This document shows positions 49,128-59,163 of a stretch of 64,000 nucleotides of DNA, one piece after another (position 1 is the stretch's first letter; the number at the start of each line of letters is the position of its first letter). Position numbers and translations under genes: made by a program. The notes beneath the pieces are model-generated. The model ran no database searches. It saw only the letters and a program-made list of their open reading frames with translations, and was not told the origin of the DNA. This DNA is from an uncultured Saprospiraceae bacterium (lineage in GTDB: Bacteria; Bacteroidota; Bacteroidia; Chitinophagales; Saprospiraceae), in NCBI GenBank assembly GCA_938002665.1, contig CALLAE010000004.1:38824-102823 (forward strand), written 5' to 3'.

Positions 49128-51476
49128 TTGAAGAAGATTAGACAAGTCCTTGCACCCTTAATGCTATTGATATTTTTCATGGCAAATTCAGAAGGTATTA
49201 CTGCACGGCATATAGTAGGTGGAGATGTTTCATATCAATTTGTAAATTTCTCCCAAAACAATACTAAGGTAACCTTCCGCGTCATTTTTAATATGTACAG
49301 AGATAGATTTGCAACAGGGGTTCCCTATGATCCAGGGGCTGAGTTTGGCATTTATCAGAAACAGAATGATGGTAGTTGGGCTTATTATGATATGGCCATA
49401 GCCGACCCGCAGAACATAGACACCATTGCATATGTCGACGATCCATGTCTAGAAGAAAGATCAGATGTAGGTGTAGAATCTGCTTTTTATGAAATCTTGG
49501 TCACTCTGGATATCATAGACAGAGACTATATGATAGCCTATCAGCGTTGCTGTAGAAACACCTCCTCTAATAATATACAGAATGATATAGTAGGAACTGT
49601 TTTCGATATTATTATCACTCCAGAAGCTCAGCGGACGGGTAACAACAGTGCTACCTTTACAGAGTATCCACCTATCTTCATTTGTGTCAATTATCCTCTT
49701 TCTGTAGATGTCTCCGCAGTTGATGCAGAAGGTGATGAACTTAGCTATTCCTTTTGTGCGCCTTTCCAGTCAGGAGGGGCTATGTTTACTAGTCCGGACC
49801 CCTGTCAGGCCATAGAACCTGCAGTAGACGGTTGCCTACCACCTTTCCAAACTGTAGATTTTATACCACCTTTTTCACCTGCCAACCCTATGGGAGGTAA
49901 TCCAGCTGTATCTATAAATAATCAAACTGGAATACTGGGAGGAGTGCCCGAGCTAGTAGGACAATATGTGGTGGGAGTCTGTGTAGAAGAAAGACGAAAT
50001 GGCGTTTTGCTGAGTAGAATCAGAAGAGATTTTCAGTTCAATGTGGTTCCCTGTGAAAAGACTATTGCCGCTAGTTTATTTGCTGATTCAGAAGTTAGCG
50101 ATGGCGATGTTATTGAATTATTGAAATCTTGTGGTGATAGTATAGTGGAATTTGAGAGTAGCGGAGTAGGAGCAACAGCCACAAATTTCGAATGGAATAT
50201 AACGCATCCTGATGGTTCAGTCTTTTATGAGGAAGAGGGTTCACAATTAGATAATTTTAGTCTGACCTTTAATGATATAGGAGAGTACTTTGGCTACCTA
50301 GTTGTAAATGATGGATCAGATTGTCAAGATACAGCCTTTTTTAGAATAGGCCGATTTCCAGGTGTGGTATCAGCCTTCTCAGCTGAAGTAGATAGTTGCT
50401 TTGAAGCACCAATACAATTCATAGACCAATCTGTGGCAGAAGAGGCTCAGATAGTTAGCTGGGAATGGGACGTGAATGGAGAATTTATGACCACAGATCA
50501 GAATTTTACTTATGATTTCCCCACCGTTGGAGAAAAGAGCATAAGCCTTATCACCATTGATGATAATAATTGTTCTGATACCTTGACGACGAGTATTATG
50601 TATGACCCTCCACATCCACCAAAAGATGCAGTTGTGATAGACACCACACTTTGTATCGGAGACTCTATTTTCTTTGATGAAAAATGGATAAGCACTGCAG
50701 GTGTCTATGGTGATGTCTTACAATATGTCTCTACAGGCTGCGATTCTGTAGGTAGAGCTCTTACTTTGGAGTATTATCCCTTACCAGATATTGCTCCAGT
50801 TAAGGATACTATGATCTGCACAGGAGAACAGGTAACATTTTTTGACGTAGAATATACCGAGAGTGGTTCTTTCTTGCATTCCATTTCGTCAGTCGAGAGT
50901 GGTTGTGACAGCATTATCTATGAGCTTTCTTTAGAGGTGCAAGAGGATCCTCAGATTTCCTTGGAGTCAAATGTAGTTGTCGCTGGAAATAGGAATTACA
51001 GTATTCCTATAACTATTAGTGGAAACTATGACAGAGTAGAATGGTCTCCAGCTATAGGTCTGAGTTGTACAGATTGTCCTAATCCCATCCTCAACTCCAA
51101 TACTGACACAACCTATAAGGTAAATGTATATACTTCAGCAGATTGCATTTCCTCTGCACAGGTAGCGGTAGATTTTGTTGTCGTGCCAGAGAGCTATTTT
51201 TTTCCTACCAATTTGAGTAGCGACTTTGGTGCAGGAGAAGAGACTAATCTTTATCTGCAGACTTTAGATGAAGCACTGGAATCAGTCACCTATGATCTAC
51301 AAGTGATGGATAGATGGGGTTCGCTGCATTTTGATGGTAAGCAATTACCTATCAATGATGCTGCTAGTGGATGGTCATCAAGAGACGTCCTTCCTGGTGT
51401 ATATGTTTATCGTTTCGTGATACGAGAATATTTCGATACTCTATATGAAGTAGGAACCATTACTGTTATAAAATAA
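49128..51476 (+). CDS. PKD-type secreted protein with gliding/T9SS type-B-like C-terminus (copy 2; TTG start)
   Basis: Paralogue of 46743..49103: RHIVGGDVSYQF, YQRCCRN, LQVMDRWGSLHFDGKQ...GVYVYRFVI. Confidence 0.82.
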   Translation: MKKIRQVLAPLMLLIFFMANSEGITARHIVGGDVSYQFVNFSQNNTKVTFRVIFNMYRDRFATGVPYDPGAEFGIYQKQNDGSWAYYDMAIADPQNIDTIAYVDDPCLEERSDVGVESAFYEILVTLDIIDRDYMIAYQRCCRNTSSNNIQNDIVGTVFDIIITPEAQRTGNNSATFTEYPPIFICVNYPLSVDVSAVDAEGDELSYSFCAPFQSGGAMFTSPDPCQAIEPAVDGCLPPFQTVDFIPPFSPANPMGGNPAVSINNQTGILGGVPELVGQYVVGVCVEERRNGVLLSRIRRDFQFNVVPCEKTIAASLFADSEVSDGDVIELLKSCGDSIVEFESSGVGATATNFEWNITHPDGSVFYEEEGSQLDNFSLTFNDIGEYFGYLVVNDGSDCQDTAFFRIGRFPGVVSAFSAEVDSCFEAPIQFIDQSVAEEAQIVSWEWDVNGEFMTTDQNFTYDFPTVGEKSISLITIDDNNCSDTLTTSIMYDPPHPPKDAVVIDTTLCIGDSIFFDEKWISTAGVYGDVLQYVSTGCDSVGRALTLEYYPLPDIAPVKDTMICTGEQVTFFDVEYTESGSFLHSISSVESGCDSIIYELSLEVQEDPQISLESNVVVAGNRNYSIPITISGNYDRVEWSPAIGLSCTDCPNPILNSNTDTTYKVNVYTSADCISSAQVAVDFVVVPESYFFPTNLSSDFGAGEETNLYLQTLDEALESVTYDLQVMDRWGSLHFDGKQLPINDAASGWSSRDVLPGVYVYRFVIREYFDTLYEVGTITVIK

Positions 51477-51502
51477 AACACATCATTCTTAGTCTGTATT
51501 TT

Positions 51503-51510
51503 TAGCTTTG
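51503..51510 (+). promoter_or_regulatory. Candidate -7 box TAGCTTTG
   Basis: Exact TAnnTTTG match 21 nt before the GTG at 51531. Confidence 0.5.
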
Positions 51511-51530
51511 TATCATAAGCGGAGTTTACA

Positions 51531-52412
51531 GTGGATGAAGTAGTTCTCAATTTTAATAAATCTAGTATTACCTTAATAAATGTCACTTTGGCATTTATAA
51601 TGTTTGGTATTGCGCTAGACTTATCACTTGAGAAATTCCGCTTAGTTCTAGAGGAACCCAAGAAAGTCATTGCTGGCCTCATCTCTCAGCTTTTGCTTCT
51701 GCCACTCTTTACTTATGTGCTCATTGTAATTTTCCAGCCTCAGGCCTCTATTGCCCTTGGGATGATACTCGTAGCGTCTTGCCCAGGTGGTAACATTTCT
51801 AACTTTATCAGTTCACTAGCTAGGGGCAATGTTGCCTTGTCTATTACATTGACTTCTATTACCTCCATTCTATCTATACTTTTCACGCCTCTCAATTTCA
51901 ATTTCTATGGCAAGCTATATGAGCCCGCCAGACAGATACTTATACTAATAAGTTTAGACTGGCTAGAAGTAATGCAGACGATAGGTATGATAATCATAAT
52001 ACCCATTATTATAGGTCTGACAGTAAAAAACAGATTTCCGTTCTTTGCTGAAAAAGTCTCCAAACCCTTAGAAAGAATCTCTATGTTTCTTTTCTTACTG
52101 ATCGTAGTAGGGGCATTATATACGAATCTTAATTACTTTATACAATGTGTAGCAGCTGTCTTTATTTTGGTTCTGTTACATAATGGAGGAGCGCTGGCAA
52201 TAGGATACTGGATGGGGAGACTTGTGGGTGGGACCTTTGAGGATAGGAAATCATTAGCTATAGAAACAGGTATCCAGAATTCAGGTTTGGGCTTATTGAT
52301 TATATTCAGTTACTTTAATGGTCTAGGTGGTATGGCTATCATTACCGCATGGTGGGGAATATGGCATATAGTGTCTGGATTTAGTTTAGCATATATATGG
52401 AAGAGAAGATAA
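51531..52412 (+). CDS. Bile acid:sodium symporter family protein (GTG start)
   Basis: FIMFGIALDL, SCPGGNISNFISSLARGNVALSITLTSI, AIETGIQNSGLGL. Confidence 0.92.
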   Translation: MDEVVLNFNKSSITLINVTLAFIMFGIALDLSLEKFRLVLEEPKKVIAGLISQLLLLPLFTYVLIVIFQPQASIALGMILVASCPGGNISNFISSLARGNVALSITLTSITSILSILFTPLNFNFYGKLYEPARQILILISLDWLEVMQTIGMIIIIPIIIGLTVKNRFPFFAEKVSKPLERISMFLFLLIVVGALYTNLNYFIQCVAAVFILVLLHNGGALAIGYWMGRLVGGTFEDRKSLAIETGIQNSGLGLLIIFSYFNGLGGMAIITAWWGIWHIVSGFSLAYIWKRR

Positions 52413-53446
52413 AGGAATATATATACTTATATGTTAAGTATCTAACGAGAATCTGTATTACATTTTTTTACAGAGGTGTGGAGCAAGTAGGTAAAGAGAA
52501 TGTACCTAGCGAGGGTCCTTTTATCTATGCTGTAAATCATCAGAATGCCTTTTTAGATGCTGTATTAGTAGGAGCTCTTTCTCCTGTTCCTACCTACTTT
52601 ATGACGAGATCAGATGTTTTCAAGCCACCCTTTGGATGGATCTTAAGTGCGCTGAAGATGATGCCCATATATAGAATAAGAGATGGATACAAAACGCTAA
52701 ATAAGAACAATGCCATCTTCGAAACCTGCAAAGAATTACTGGAAAAGAAGCAAGCCATACTTATATTTCCAGAAGGTAATCACGGACTAGAATATTATCT
52801 GAGACCTCTCACTAAAGGCATTTCTAGAATAGCACTACAGTCACAAGCAGAGATGGAATTTCCTATCAAAATTGTTCCAGTGGGACTAAATTATTTCAAC
52901 CACTTTCACGCTGGTCATAAGTTTATAATCAACTATGGCACACCTATCGAAGTAAGTGATTTTCTATCCACTTATACTGCACACAGTCATAAGGGACTCT
53001 TACAACTGACGCGTAAAATCTTTCCAGAAATGCAAGAGACTCTGATCATACCTGCAGAATCTGATACTTACTTTTCAGAAAAAGGTGTTTTCCAACGTAA
53101 AAATGAATCGAGAAGCTTTAATGAACTTAGAAAGTTACGATATGATTCTTCTTCAGTCGCTCCTGAAAAAAAATATCCACTCTTAGCATACTTAGGTGAG
53201 CTATTTGGCATATTCAACTTACCACCCATCTTACTCACTAAATATATACTGCACAAAAAAGTAAGTCAGAAAATTTTTCATGTATCTATAAAATTCGCTT
53301 CACTCTTAATAGTGTTTCCTATCTGGTTTTTGTTGAGTTTCTTAGTCGTTACTCTAATCTACAGATGGGAAACTGCTTTAATATTTCTGAGTATACAAGT
53401 TATAACCTTGCTGATAAGAAGAGAGCTTGTGAGATACAATCATTAA
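52397..53446 (+). CDS. PlsC-like 1-acylglycerol-3-phosphate acyltransferase
   Basis: YAVNHQNAFLDAVLV (H-x4-D) and LIFPEGNHGLEYYLRPLTKGISRIA. Confidence 0.92.
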   Translation: MEEKIKEYIYLYVKYLTRICITFFYRGVEQVGKENVPSEGPFIYAVNHQNAFLDAVLVGALSPVPTYFMTRSDVFKPPFGWILSALKMMPIYRIRDGYKTLNKNNAIFETCKELLEKKQAILIFPEGNHGLEYYLRPLTKGISRIALQSQAEMEFPIKIVPVGLNYFNHFHAGHKFIINYGTPIEVSDFLSTYTAHSHKGLLQLTRKIFPEMQETLIIPAESDTYFSEKGVFQRKNESRSFNELRKLRYDSSSVAPEKKYPLLAYLGELFGIFNLPPILLTKYILHKKVSQKIFHVSIKFASLLIVFPIWFLLSFLVVTLIYRWETALIFLSIQVITLLIRRELVRYNH

Positions 53447-53486
53447 ATTGCAGTTGGAAATATGTCCTTGCCATACATTCTCAAGC

Positions 53487-54098
53487 ATGAGTAAAGAAAA
53501 GAAAAAGAAAAAAGATCCTGAAGTAATCGCAGAAAAGGAGAAAGCAAAAATGAAAAAGTTTGACCCTAGGGGAATCCAGACTTTATTCAGAACGCTGATG
53601 AGAAATCATTATAACCTTCTGAAAATGGTAGATAACAAAGCCAGCATTATTCTGACAGTAAACTCGATTATAATCTCACTAATGATGGGAGTTATATATA
53701 TGGCACCAGAAGATAGTCAGGGAGTGCTAGAGACCGGTTCTAAAGTATTACTGAATTGTGGTATGGCGTCTATGGTTTTTGCACTTATTGCAATGGCCCC
53801 TCACAAGTACATAGGTCTTAAAATGAATGGTACTTCCTATAAAGGCAGCTTGTATGCTTCAAATTTTTCAAAAATGAGCCTGTCAGAATTCCAAAATGAA
53901 ATGCAAAGGATAATTTCAACTGGTGAAACGGTATACAAGGAAATGATCGATGATTTGTATTACTTAGGTAAAACAATTGCTTTCAAACAGAAGATGATTC
54001 TAGTGTCTGTTATCTTCTTTTTCATTGGACTCATTATAGCAATTATTCATACTTTGTCACATGGGATAATGATAGAAAAACTATTTTTTCAAAACTAG
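53487..54098 (+). CDS. Pycsar-effector-like (DUF5706-type) two-TM protein
   Basis: FRTLMRNHYNLLKMVDNKASIILTVNSIIISLMMG matches recalled Pycsar effector-family N-terminus; ATG at 53487 preferred over TTG at 53448. Confidence 0.75.
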   Translation: MSKEKKKKKDPEVIAEKEKAKMKKFDPRGIQTLFRTLMRNHYNLLKMVDNKASIILTVNSIIISLMMGVIYMAPEDSQGVLETGSKVLLNCGMASMVFALIAMAPHKYIGLKMNGTSYKGSLYASNFSKMSLSEFQNEMQRIISTGETVYKEMIDDLYYLGKTIAFKQKMILVSVIFFFIGLIIAIIHTLSHGIMIEKLFFQN

Positions 54099-54114
54099 AT
54101 TTCTCTATCATTAT

Positions 54115-55359
54115 ATGAAATTTGAAGATTACCGCATCCACCCAAAAATAAAAAAAGGCTTAGAATTACTTGGCTTTAAGAGACCCACAGATATACAATT
54201 CAAATCCATTCCTAATATTCTAAAAGGGGAAGATCTTTTGGCCGTCGCGCAGACCGGGACTGGAAAGACTGCAGCTTTTGCTATCCCTGTAATAGATAGA
54301 GTATACAAAGGAAAGTTAGATGAACGCAGGAAGACAGGAACCAAATGCATTATCCTAGCGCCCACACATGAACTGGCAGAACAAATCTCTAGAGTCTTCA
54401 ATGCTATAGGAAAATACACCACTGTAAAGACTCTCGCAATTATAGGTGGAGTAGATCAAGCACCACAGATAGCTCAGCTAGAAAAAGGAGTGGACATCAT
54501 TACCGCCACGCCTGGTCGGATGTTTGACCTTATCAGCCAAGGCTATCTCAAAACACATCAAATAGAATTACTGGTGCTGGATGAAGCTGACCACATGCTA
54601 GATCTCGGTTTTATCAAAGATATCAAAGACCTAATCAGAAAATTACCTAAGCGTCGTCAGACCCTCTTTTTCTCGGCTACCATCAATGATAAGATCAAAA
54701 AAATCGCCTACTCCATAGTCAATCAAAATGCAATACGTATACAACTTTCACCTAAAGATCCTGTGGCAAAGAAGATAGATCACTATGTCTTGTTTACAGA
54801 AATGGATCATAAGCGTTTTTTCTTAGAACGCGTTATCTCTGAAAACGAAGGCAAGAAAATACTGGCTTTCGTAAGAACCAAAGTACGTGCTGAGAGGGTA
54901 GCTAAAGCAATGGGAAGAGTTGACATAGAAGCGCTGACCTTGCATGGAGACAAACTGCAGGAAGAACGTACCCTGATCCTTAATGAATTTAGAGAAGGGA
55001 AAACCAATCTTCTCATCACCACTGACCTGACTGCAAGAGGTATAGATATCCCTGACATAACTATCGTGATAAATTATGATCTGCCTACAGAATCTGAAAA
55101 TTATGTACATCGAGTAGGAAGAACAGGACGGGCAAGTAAGAGGGGATATGCTTATTCCTTTTGTGCTCCTGAGGAAAAGCCTGTTCTCGAAGAAATTCAA
55201 AACTATCTGGAAAAAGAGATAATGGTCTTAGAAGTAAATCAGCATGATTATAAGGACACCTTGAACATTGCTAAAGACCGCAGGCAAGATTTAGATGCCC
55301 TGCTAAATGAGATAGAAGAGTTCGATAGCAAAAAGAAGAGGAAGAAAAGGAAGAAATGA
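54115..55359 (+). CDS. DEAD-box RNA helicase
   Basis: AQTGTGKTAAFAIPV, LVLDEADHMLDLGF, FFSATI, YVHRVGRTGRASKRG; Lys/Arg-rich tail. Confidence 0.98.
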   Translation: MKFEDYRIHPKIKKGLELLGFKRPTDIQFKSIPNILKGEDLLAVAQTGTGKTAAFAIPVIDRVYKGKLDERRKTGTKCIILAPTHELAEQISRVFNAIGKYTTVKTLAIIGGVDQAPQIAQLEKGVDIITATPGRMFDLISQGYLKTHQIELLVLDEADHMLDLGFIKDIKDLIRKLPKRRQTLFFSATINDKIKKIAYSIVNQNAIRIQLSPKDPVAKKIDHYVLFTEMDHKRFFLERVISENEGKKILAFVRTKVRAERVAKAMGRVDIEALTLHGDKLQEERTLILNEFREGKTNLLITTDLTARGIDIPDITIVINYDLPTESENYVHRVGRTGRASKRGYAYSFCAPEEKPVLEEIQNYLEKEIMVLEVNQHDYKDTLNIAKDRRQDLDALLNEIEEFDSKKKRKKRKK

Positions 55360-56522
55360 CACATCCATCCAAAATACCAGAGTTAGGAGAATCTATCTTT
55401 TCTGTTATGTCCAAGCTGGCCAGAAAACATGAAGCTATTAATTTAGGGCAGGGGTTCCCAGATTATGATTGTAATGAGAAACTGAGGAGCTTAGTAGCCA
55501 CTGCTCTTAATAAAGGCAAAAATCAATATTGCCCTATGGCTGGGGCGCTTGAGTTACGTGAAACTATTAAGCAAAAGGTCGCTAGAACGTACAAGGTAGA
55601 TATAGACATAGAAACTGAAATCTGTGTTACAGCTGGAGCTACTCAAGCTTTGTTTACAGCCATTACAGCTTTTGTCCATAAAGGTGATGAAGTCATCATT
55701 ATAGAGCCGGCTTACGATAGCTATAAACCGACTATATTTTCAGTAGGTGGTATTCCTGTAGTCTATGAAATAAAAAGTCCAGATTACAAGATAGATTGGC
55801 ATGCCTTTTCTCAGTTGGTTAGTGAGAAAACTAAGATGATTATTATCAATACACCACATAATCCGACAGGAAGTATACTAGCAAGTGCTGATATCATTGC
55901 CTTAGAAAAACTAGTTGCAAGAACTAACATCGTAGTCATCAGCGATGAGGTCTATGAGCACTTGATCTATGATGGACATCAGCACGAAAGCGTCTTGAAA
56001 TATCCTCAACTATATAACCAAAGTATTGCGGTGTATTCATTCGGGAAAACCTTACATGCTACTGGATGGAAAATGGGTTATGCTATCGGACCACCACACC
56101 TTATGAAGGAATTTAAAAATATACATCAATGGAATGTCTATTGTGTAAGCTCATTTGTACAGTATGGTATAGCGAATTATCTATCCGACCCTAATGTATA
56201 TGAAGACCTAGGCTCATTTTTTGAAGCAAAAAGAGACAACTTGCAAATTGCCTTGAGCGGAACTGGCCTAAAACCTCTTTCTTGTTCAGGGACCTATTTT
56301 CAATTATTTGATTATAGTGCTATCACTGAAGTGGATGACATGAGTTTTAGTAAGTACATGGTAGAAAAAGTAGGTGTGGCAGTCATTCCGATTTCTCCAT
56401 TCTGTGGGAAGAGATACAACTCAAAAGTAGTTAGAATGTGTTTTGCAAAAAGTGACAACACTATAGCAGCCGCTGCAGAACGGATAAGTAAAAAGCTAGG
56501 CCAAAACCTTCCCACTAACTAA
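55356..56522 (+). CDS. Class I/II pyridoxal-phosphate aminotransferase (methionine aminotransferase-like)
   Basis: EAINLGQGFPDYDC, INTPHNPTGSILASAD, VYSFGKTLHATGWKMGYAIGP. Confidence 0.93.
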   Translation: MTHPSKIPELGESIFSVMSKLARKHEAINLGQGFPDYDCNEKLRSLVATALNKGKNQYCPMAGALELRETIKQKVARTYKVDIDIETEICVTAGATQALFTAITAFVHKGDEVIIIEPAYDSYKPTIFSVGGIPVVYEIKSPDYKIDWHAFSQLVSEKTKMIIINTPHNPTGSILASADIIALEKLVARTNIVVISDEVYEHLIYDGHQHESVLKYPQLYNQSIAVYSFGKTLHATGWKMGYAIGPPHLMKEFKNIHQWNVYCVSSFVQYGIANYLSDPNVYEDLGSFFEAKRDNLQIALSGTGLKPLSCSGTYFQLFDYSAITEVDDMSFSKYMVEKVGVAVIPISPFCGKRYNSKVVRMCFAKSDNTIAAAAERISKKLGQNLPTN

Positions 56523-56526
56523 TGCT

Positions 56527-57915
56527 ATGTCTATAATAACGAAAATAAAAGCTGCAATAGGCGAGACCAAAGTGCTGGAAGGATCGCAACTAGCGGAAAG
56601 CTACTACCACATTTGGAAAATGGATGAGCCACTTAAGGCCAAGGCACTACTGTTACCTACAAGCACCTCAGATGTATCAGCCATTATGCGTCTATGCCAT
56701 GCTGAGGGCCAAGCTATCATTGTCTTTGGTGGCAGAACCAATCTAGTAGGAGGGACTGAAACAAAAGGCCATGAACTTATAATCTCCATGGAGAAAATGA
56801 ATAAGATCATAGAGCTAGATGAGGCAAGCCGCACAATGTCAGTCGAGGCAGGAGTTATTCTAGAAAATGTTCATATAGCAGCTCATGATGCACAGCTACT
56901 CTTCCCGCTAAACTTTGGTGCTAAAGGCTCTGCTCAGCTAGGAGGAATCATCGCTTCCAATGCAGGAGGCCTCAGAGTCGTGAGATATGGCATGACAAGA
57001 AATTTAGTGTTAGGCCTAGAAGTAGTCCTTGCAGATGGCACAGTCTTGTCTTCTATGAAAAAGATTATTAAGGATAATTCCGCCTATGATCTGAAACAAC
57101 TCTTTATAGGATCAGAAGGGACGTTAGGGATTATTACTCAAGCTGTCCTAAGACTCTCAGAAGCACCCAAGAGCAGGAACAGCGCCTTCATAGGAGTTAA
57201 TACTTATACAGAAGTCATTGCCTTGCTCAAGCACATGGATGCTGGTCTTGCAGGAACGATGAGTGGCTTTGAACTGATATGGAAAAATACCTATGTTACT
57301 ATGACTTCAGCTCCTGCTTTAGCTAAGCCCCCTATAGAACAATCTTACAATTATTATGTCTTGGTGGAAAGCCTTGGTAGCAACCAAGCGACAGATAGAG
57401 CTGTGATGGAAAACTTGCTAGAAGAAGCCTTAGAAAAAGAACTTATTGCTGATGCGGTACTTGCCGATACTCAAAGTGATCTGGATTGGTTCTGGAAAAT
57501 AAGAGAAGATGTGCATGTTCTGGTTACTGCTTGCACTTATGACCAGCATTTCGATATCAGTTTGCCTATTCCTCTCATAGGACCTACTATAGCTTCTATG
57601 ACTGACAGGCTGTGGCAAGTAGAAGGTGTAGAGCAGGTTTTTCCCTTCGGACATGTGGCTGATGGAAATGTACATTTTATTATCGGAAAAGCCAATGAGA
57701 GTACTGAACTAAAGGATGAGATAAACGATATCATCTACTCACCACTGACCTCAGTAGGTGGCTCTGTCTCCGCAGAACATGGTATAGGGCTACACAAGAA
57801 AAAATACTTAAGCCTTTGTCGCTCAGAAGCCGAAATAGCTCTCATGCAACAACTAAAAAAAACTATGGATCCTCTAGGCATACTCAACCCCGGTAAAGTT
57901 CTAGACTCACTGTGA
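56527..57915 (+). CDS. FAD-binding oxidase (GlcD / D-2-hydroxyacid dehydrogenase family)
   Basis: IIVFGGRTNLVGGT, GGIIASNAGGLRVVRYGMTRNLVLGLEVVLADG, FGHVADGNVHFII, SAEHGIGLHKKKYL. Confidence 0.94.
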   Translation: MSIITKIKAAIGETKVLEGSQLAESYYHIWKMDEPLKAKALLLPTSTSDVSAIMRLCHAEGQAIIVFGGRTNLVGGTETKGHELIISMEKMNKIIELDEASRTMSVEAGVILENVHIAAHDAQLLFPLNFGAKGSAQLGGIIASNAGGLRVVRYGMTRNLVLGLEVVLADGTVLSSMKKIIKDNSAYDLKQLFIGSEGTLGIITQAVLRLSEAPKSRNSAFIGVNTYTEVIALLKHMDAGLAGTMSGFELIWKNTYVTMTSAPALAKPPIEQSYNYYVLVESLGSNQATDRAVMENLLEEALEKELIADAVLADTQSDLDWFWKIREDVHVLVTACTYDQHFDISLPIPLIGPTIASMTDRLWQVEGVEQVFPFGHVADGNVHFIIGKANESTELKDEINDIIYSPLTSVGGSVSAEHGIGLHKKKYLSLCRSEAEIALMQQLKKTMDPLGILNPGKVLDSL

Positions 57916-59114
57916 CCACGAAGTCTATAGCAATAATAGGTGGAGGGCCAGCAGCTATGTCTTTAGCATGCCATCTGGATACTACAAAATATACCGTAAC
58001 GATCTATGAAAAGAACAAGGCACTCGGACGAAAATTTCTAGTAGCAGGGAAGGGCGGTTTTAATCTGACTTATCATGAAGATCTGGACTATCTTTTACAA
58101 CGATATGAACCACCAGCTTTCCTAGCTCCTGCACTCAGATATTTTGATAATAAGGCTTTCAGAAAGTGGTTGGCAGAGCTAGGCATACCTACCTACGTAG
58201 GCAGCAGCTCCAGGGTATTTCCCGAAAGAGGTATCAAGCCCATAGAAGTGCTGAATGCGGTGAAGCAACATATGGTTTCTAAGGGAACAACTATTCTCTA
58301 TGACTCTAAGTGGGTAGGGTGGTCAGATCAAAATCAATTACTTTTCGAAAGTGGGAATAAAGTTATTACAGACTATGTGGTATTTGCCTTAGGAGGAGGG
58401 AGTTGGAAGATCACAGGATCTGATGGGAGTTGGCTAAGTGCATTTCGAGATAAGTCGGTTGCAGTCATTCCGTTCTCAGCAAGGAATTGCGCCTTTGGAG
58501 TAGAATGGCCGAAGGATTTAAAAACTAAATACGCTGGTCAACCGCTTAAAAATATTTCAATATCCGCTGGAGGCAGGTCTCAAAAAGGAGAATTAGTAAT
58601 AACTGAGTTTGGTCTAGAAGGCAATGCTATCTATGCTGTCAGTTCCGAAATCCAGAATCAAATAAAAGAAAATAATACTGCCAATATATTCCTGGATCTA
58701 AAGCCTTCACTCAGCCTAGCTCAACTACAACAGAAATACGAACGAGGGAATGCTTCCAAAACATCTGACATTCTTAGAGAAAGCATAAAATTGGATAATA
58801 CTCAATTGGCCTTGCTGAAAGCTCAGCTAACCAAAGATGAATTCTTAAATAAAAAACACTTACTATACTCCATTAAGAATCTTAGTCTTAAAGTCTATAG
58901 CCCAGCCCCATTAGATGAGGCCATATCCAGTATGGGTGGGATAGATCTAGCAGCTATAAACGAAGATTTCAAAATCAAGAACTTAGTAGAAACATACTGC
59001 ATCGGAGAAATGCTCAATTGGAATGCACCGACTGGAGGTTACTTGCTCCAAGGCTGCTTTTCAATGGGTGCATACCTTGCTAAGTATTTTAATGAATGTT
59101 CTATCTCTTCCTGA
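57912..59114 (+). CDS. NAD(P)/FAD-dependent oxidoreductase, TIGR03862-like flavoprotein (GTG start)
   Basis: IAIIGGGPAAMSLACHL, LGRKFLVAGKGGFNLTYHEDL, SSSRVFPERGIKPIEVL, NAPTGGYLLQGCFSMG. Confidence 0.92.
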   Translation: MTTKSIAIIGGGPAAMSLACHLDTTKYTVTIYEKNKALGRKFLVAGKGGFNLTYHEDLDYLLQRYEPPAFLAPALRYFDNKAFRKWLAELGIPTYVGSSSRVFPERGIKPIEVLNAVKQHMVSKGTTILYDSKWVGWSDQNQLLFESGNKVITDYVVFALGGGSWKITGSDGSWLSAFRDKSVAVIPFSARNCAFGVEWPKDLKTKYAGQPLKNISISAGGRSQKGELVITEFGLEGNAIYAVSSEIQNQIKENNTANIFLDLKPSLSLAQLQQKYERGNASKTSDILRESIKLDNTQLALLKAQLTKDEFLNKKHLLYSIKNLSLKVYSPAPLDEAISSMGGIDLAAINEDFKIKNLVETYCIGEMLNWNAPTGGYLLQGCFSMGAYLAKYFNECSISS

Positions 59115-59163
59115 CAAAAAGCTATCTTAGGATTATCCATTATATAAATTCTAAAGAACAATC

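Noticed and set aside
53448-53486. TTG start extending the Pycsar-effector-like protein (MQLEICPCHTFSS)
   Set aside because: ATG at 53487 gives a natural start (MSKEKKKKK) and the extension begins two bases after the previous stop with no family support.
51531-55359. Complete anti-phage defence island around the Pycsar-effector-like gene
   Set aside because: No cyclase, nuclease, recombinase or mobile element nearby; neighbours are housekeeping-type genes.
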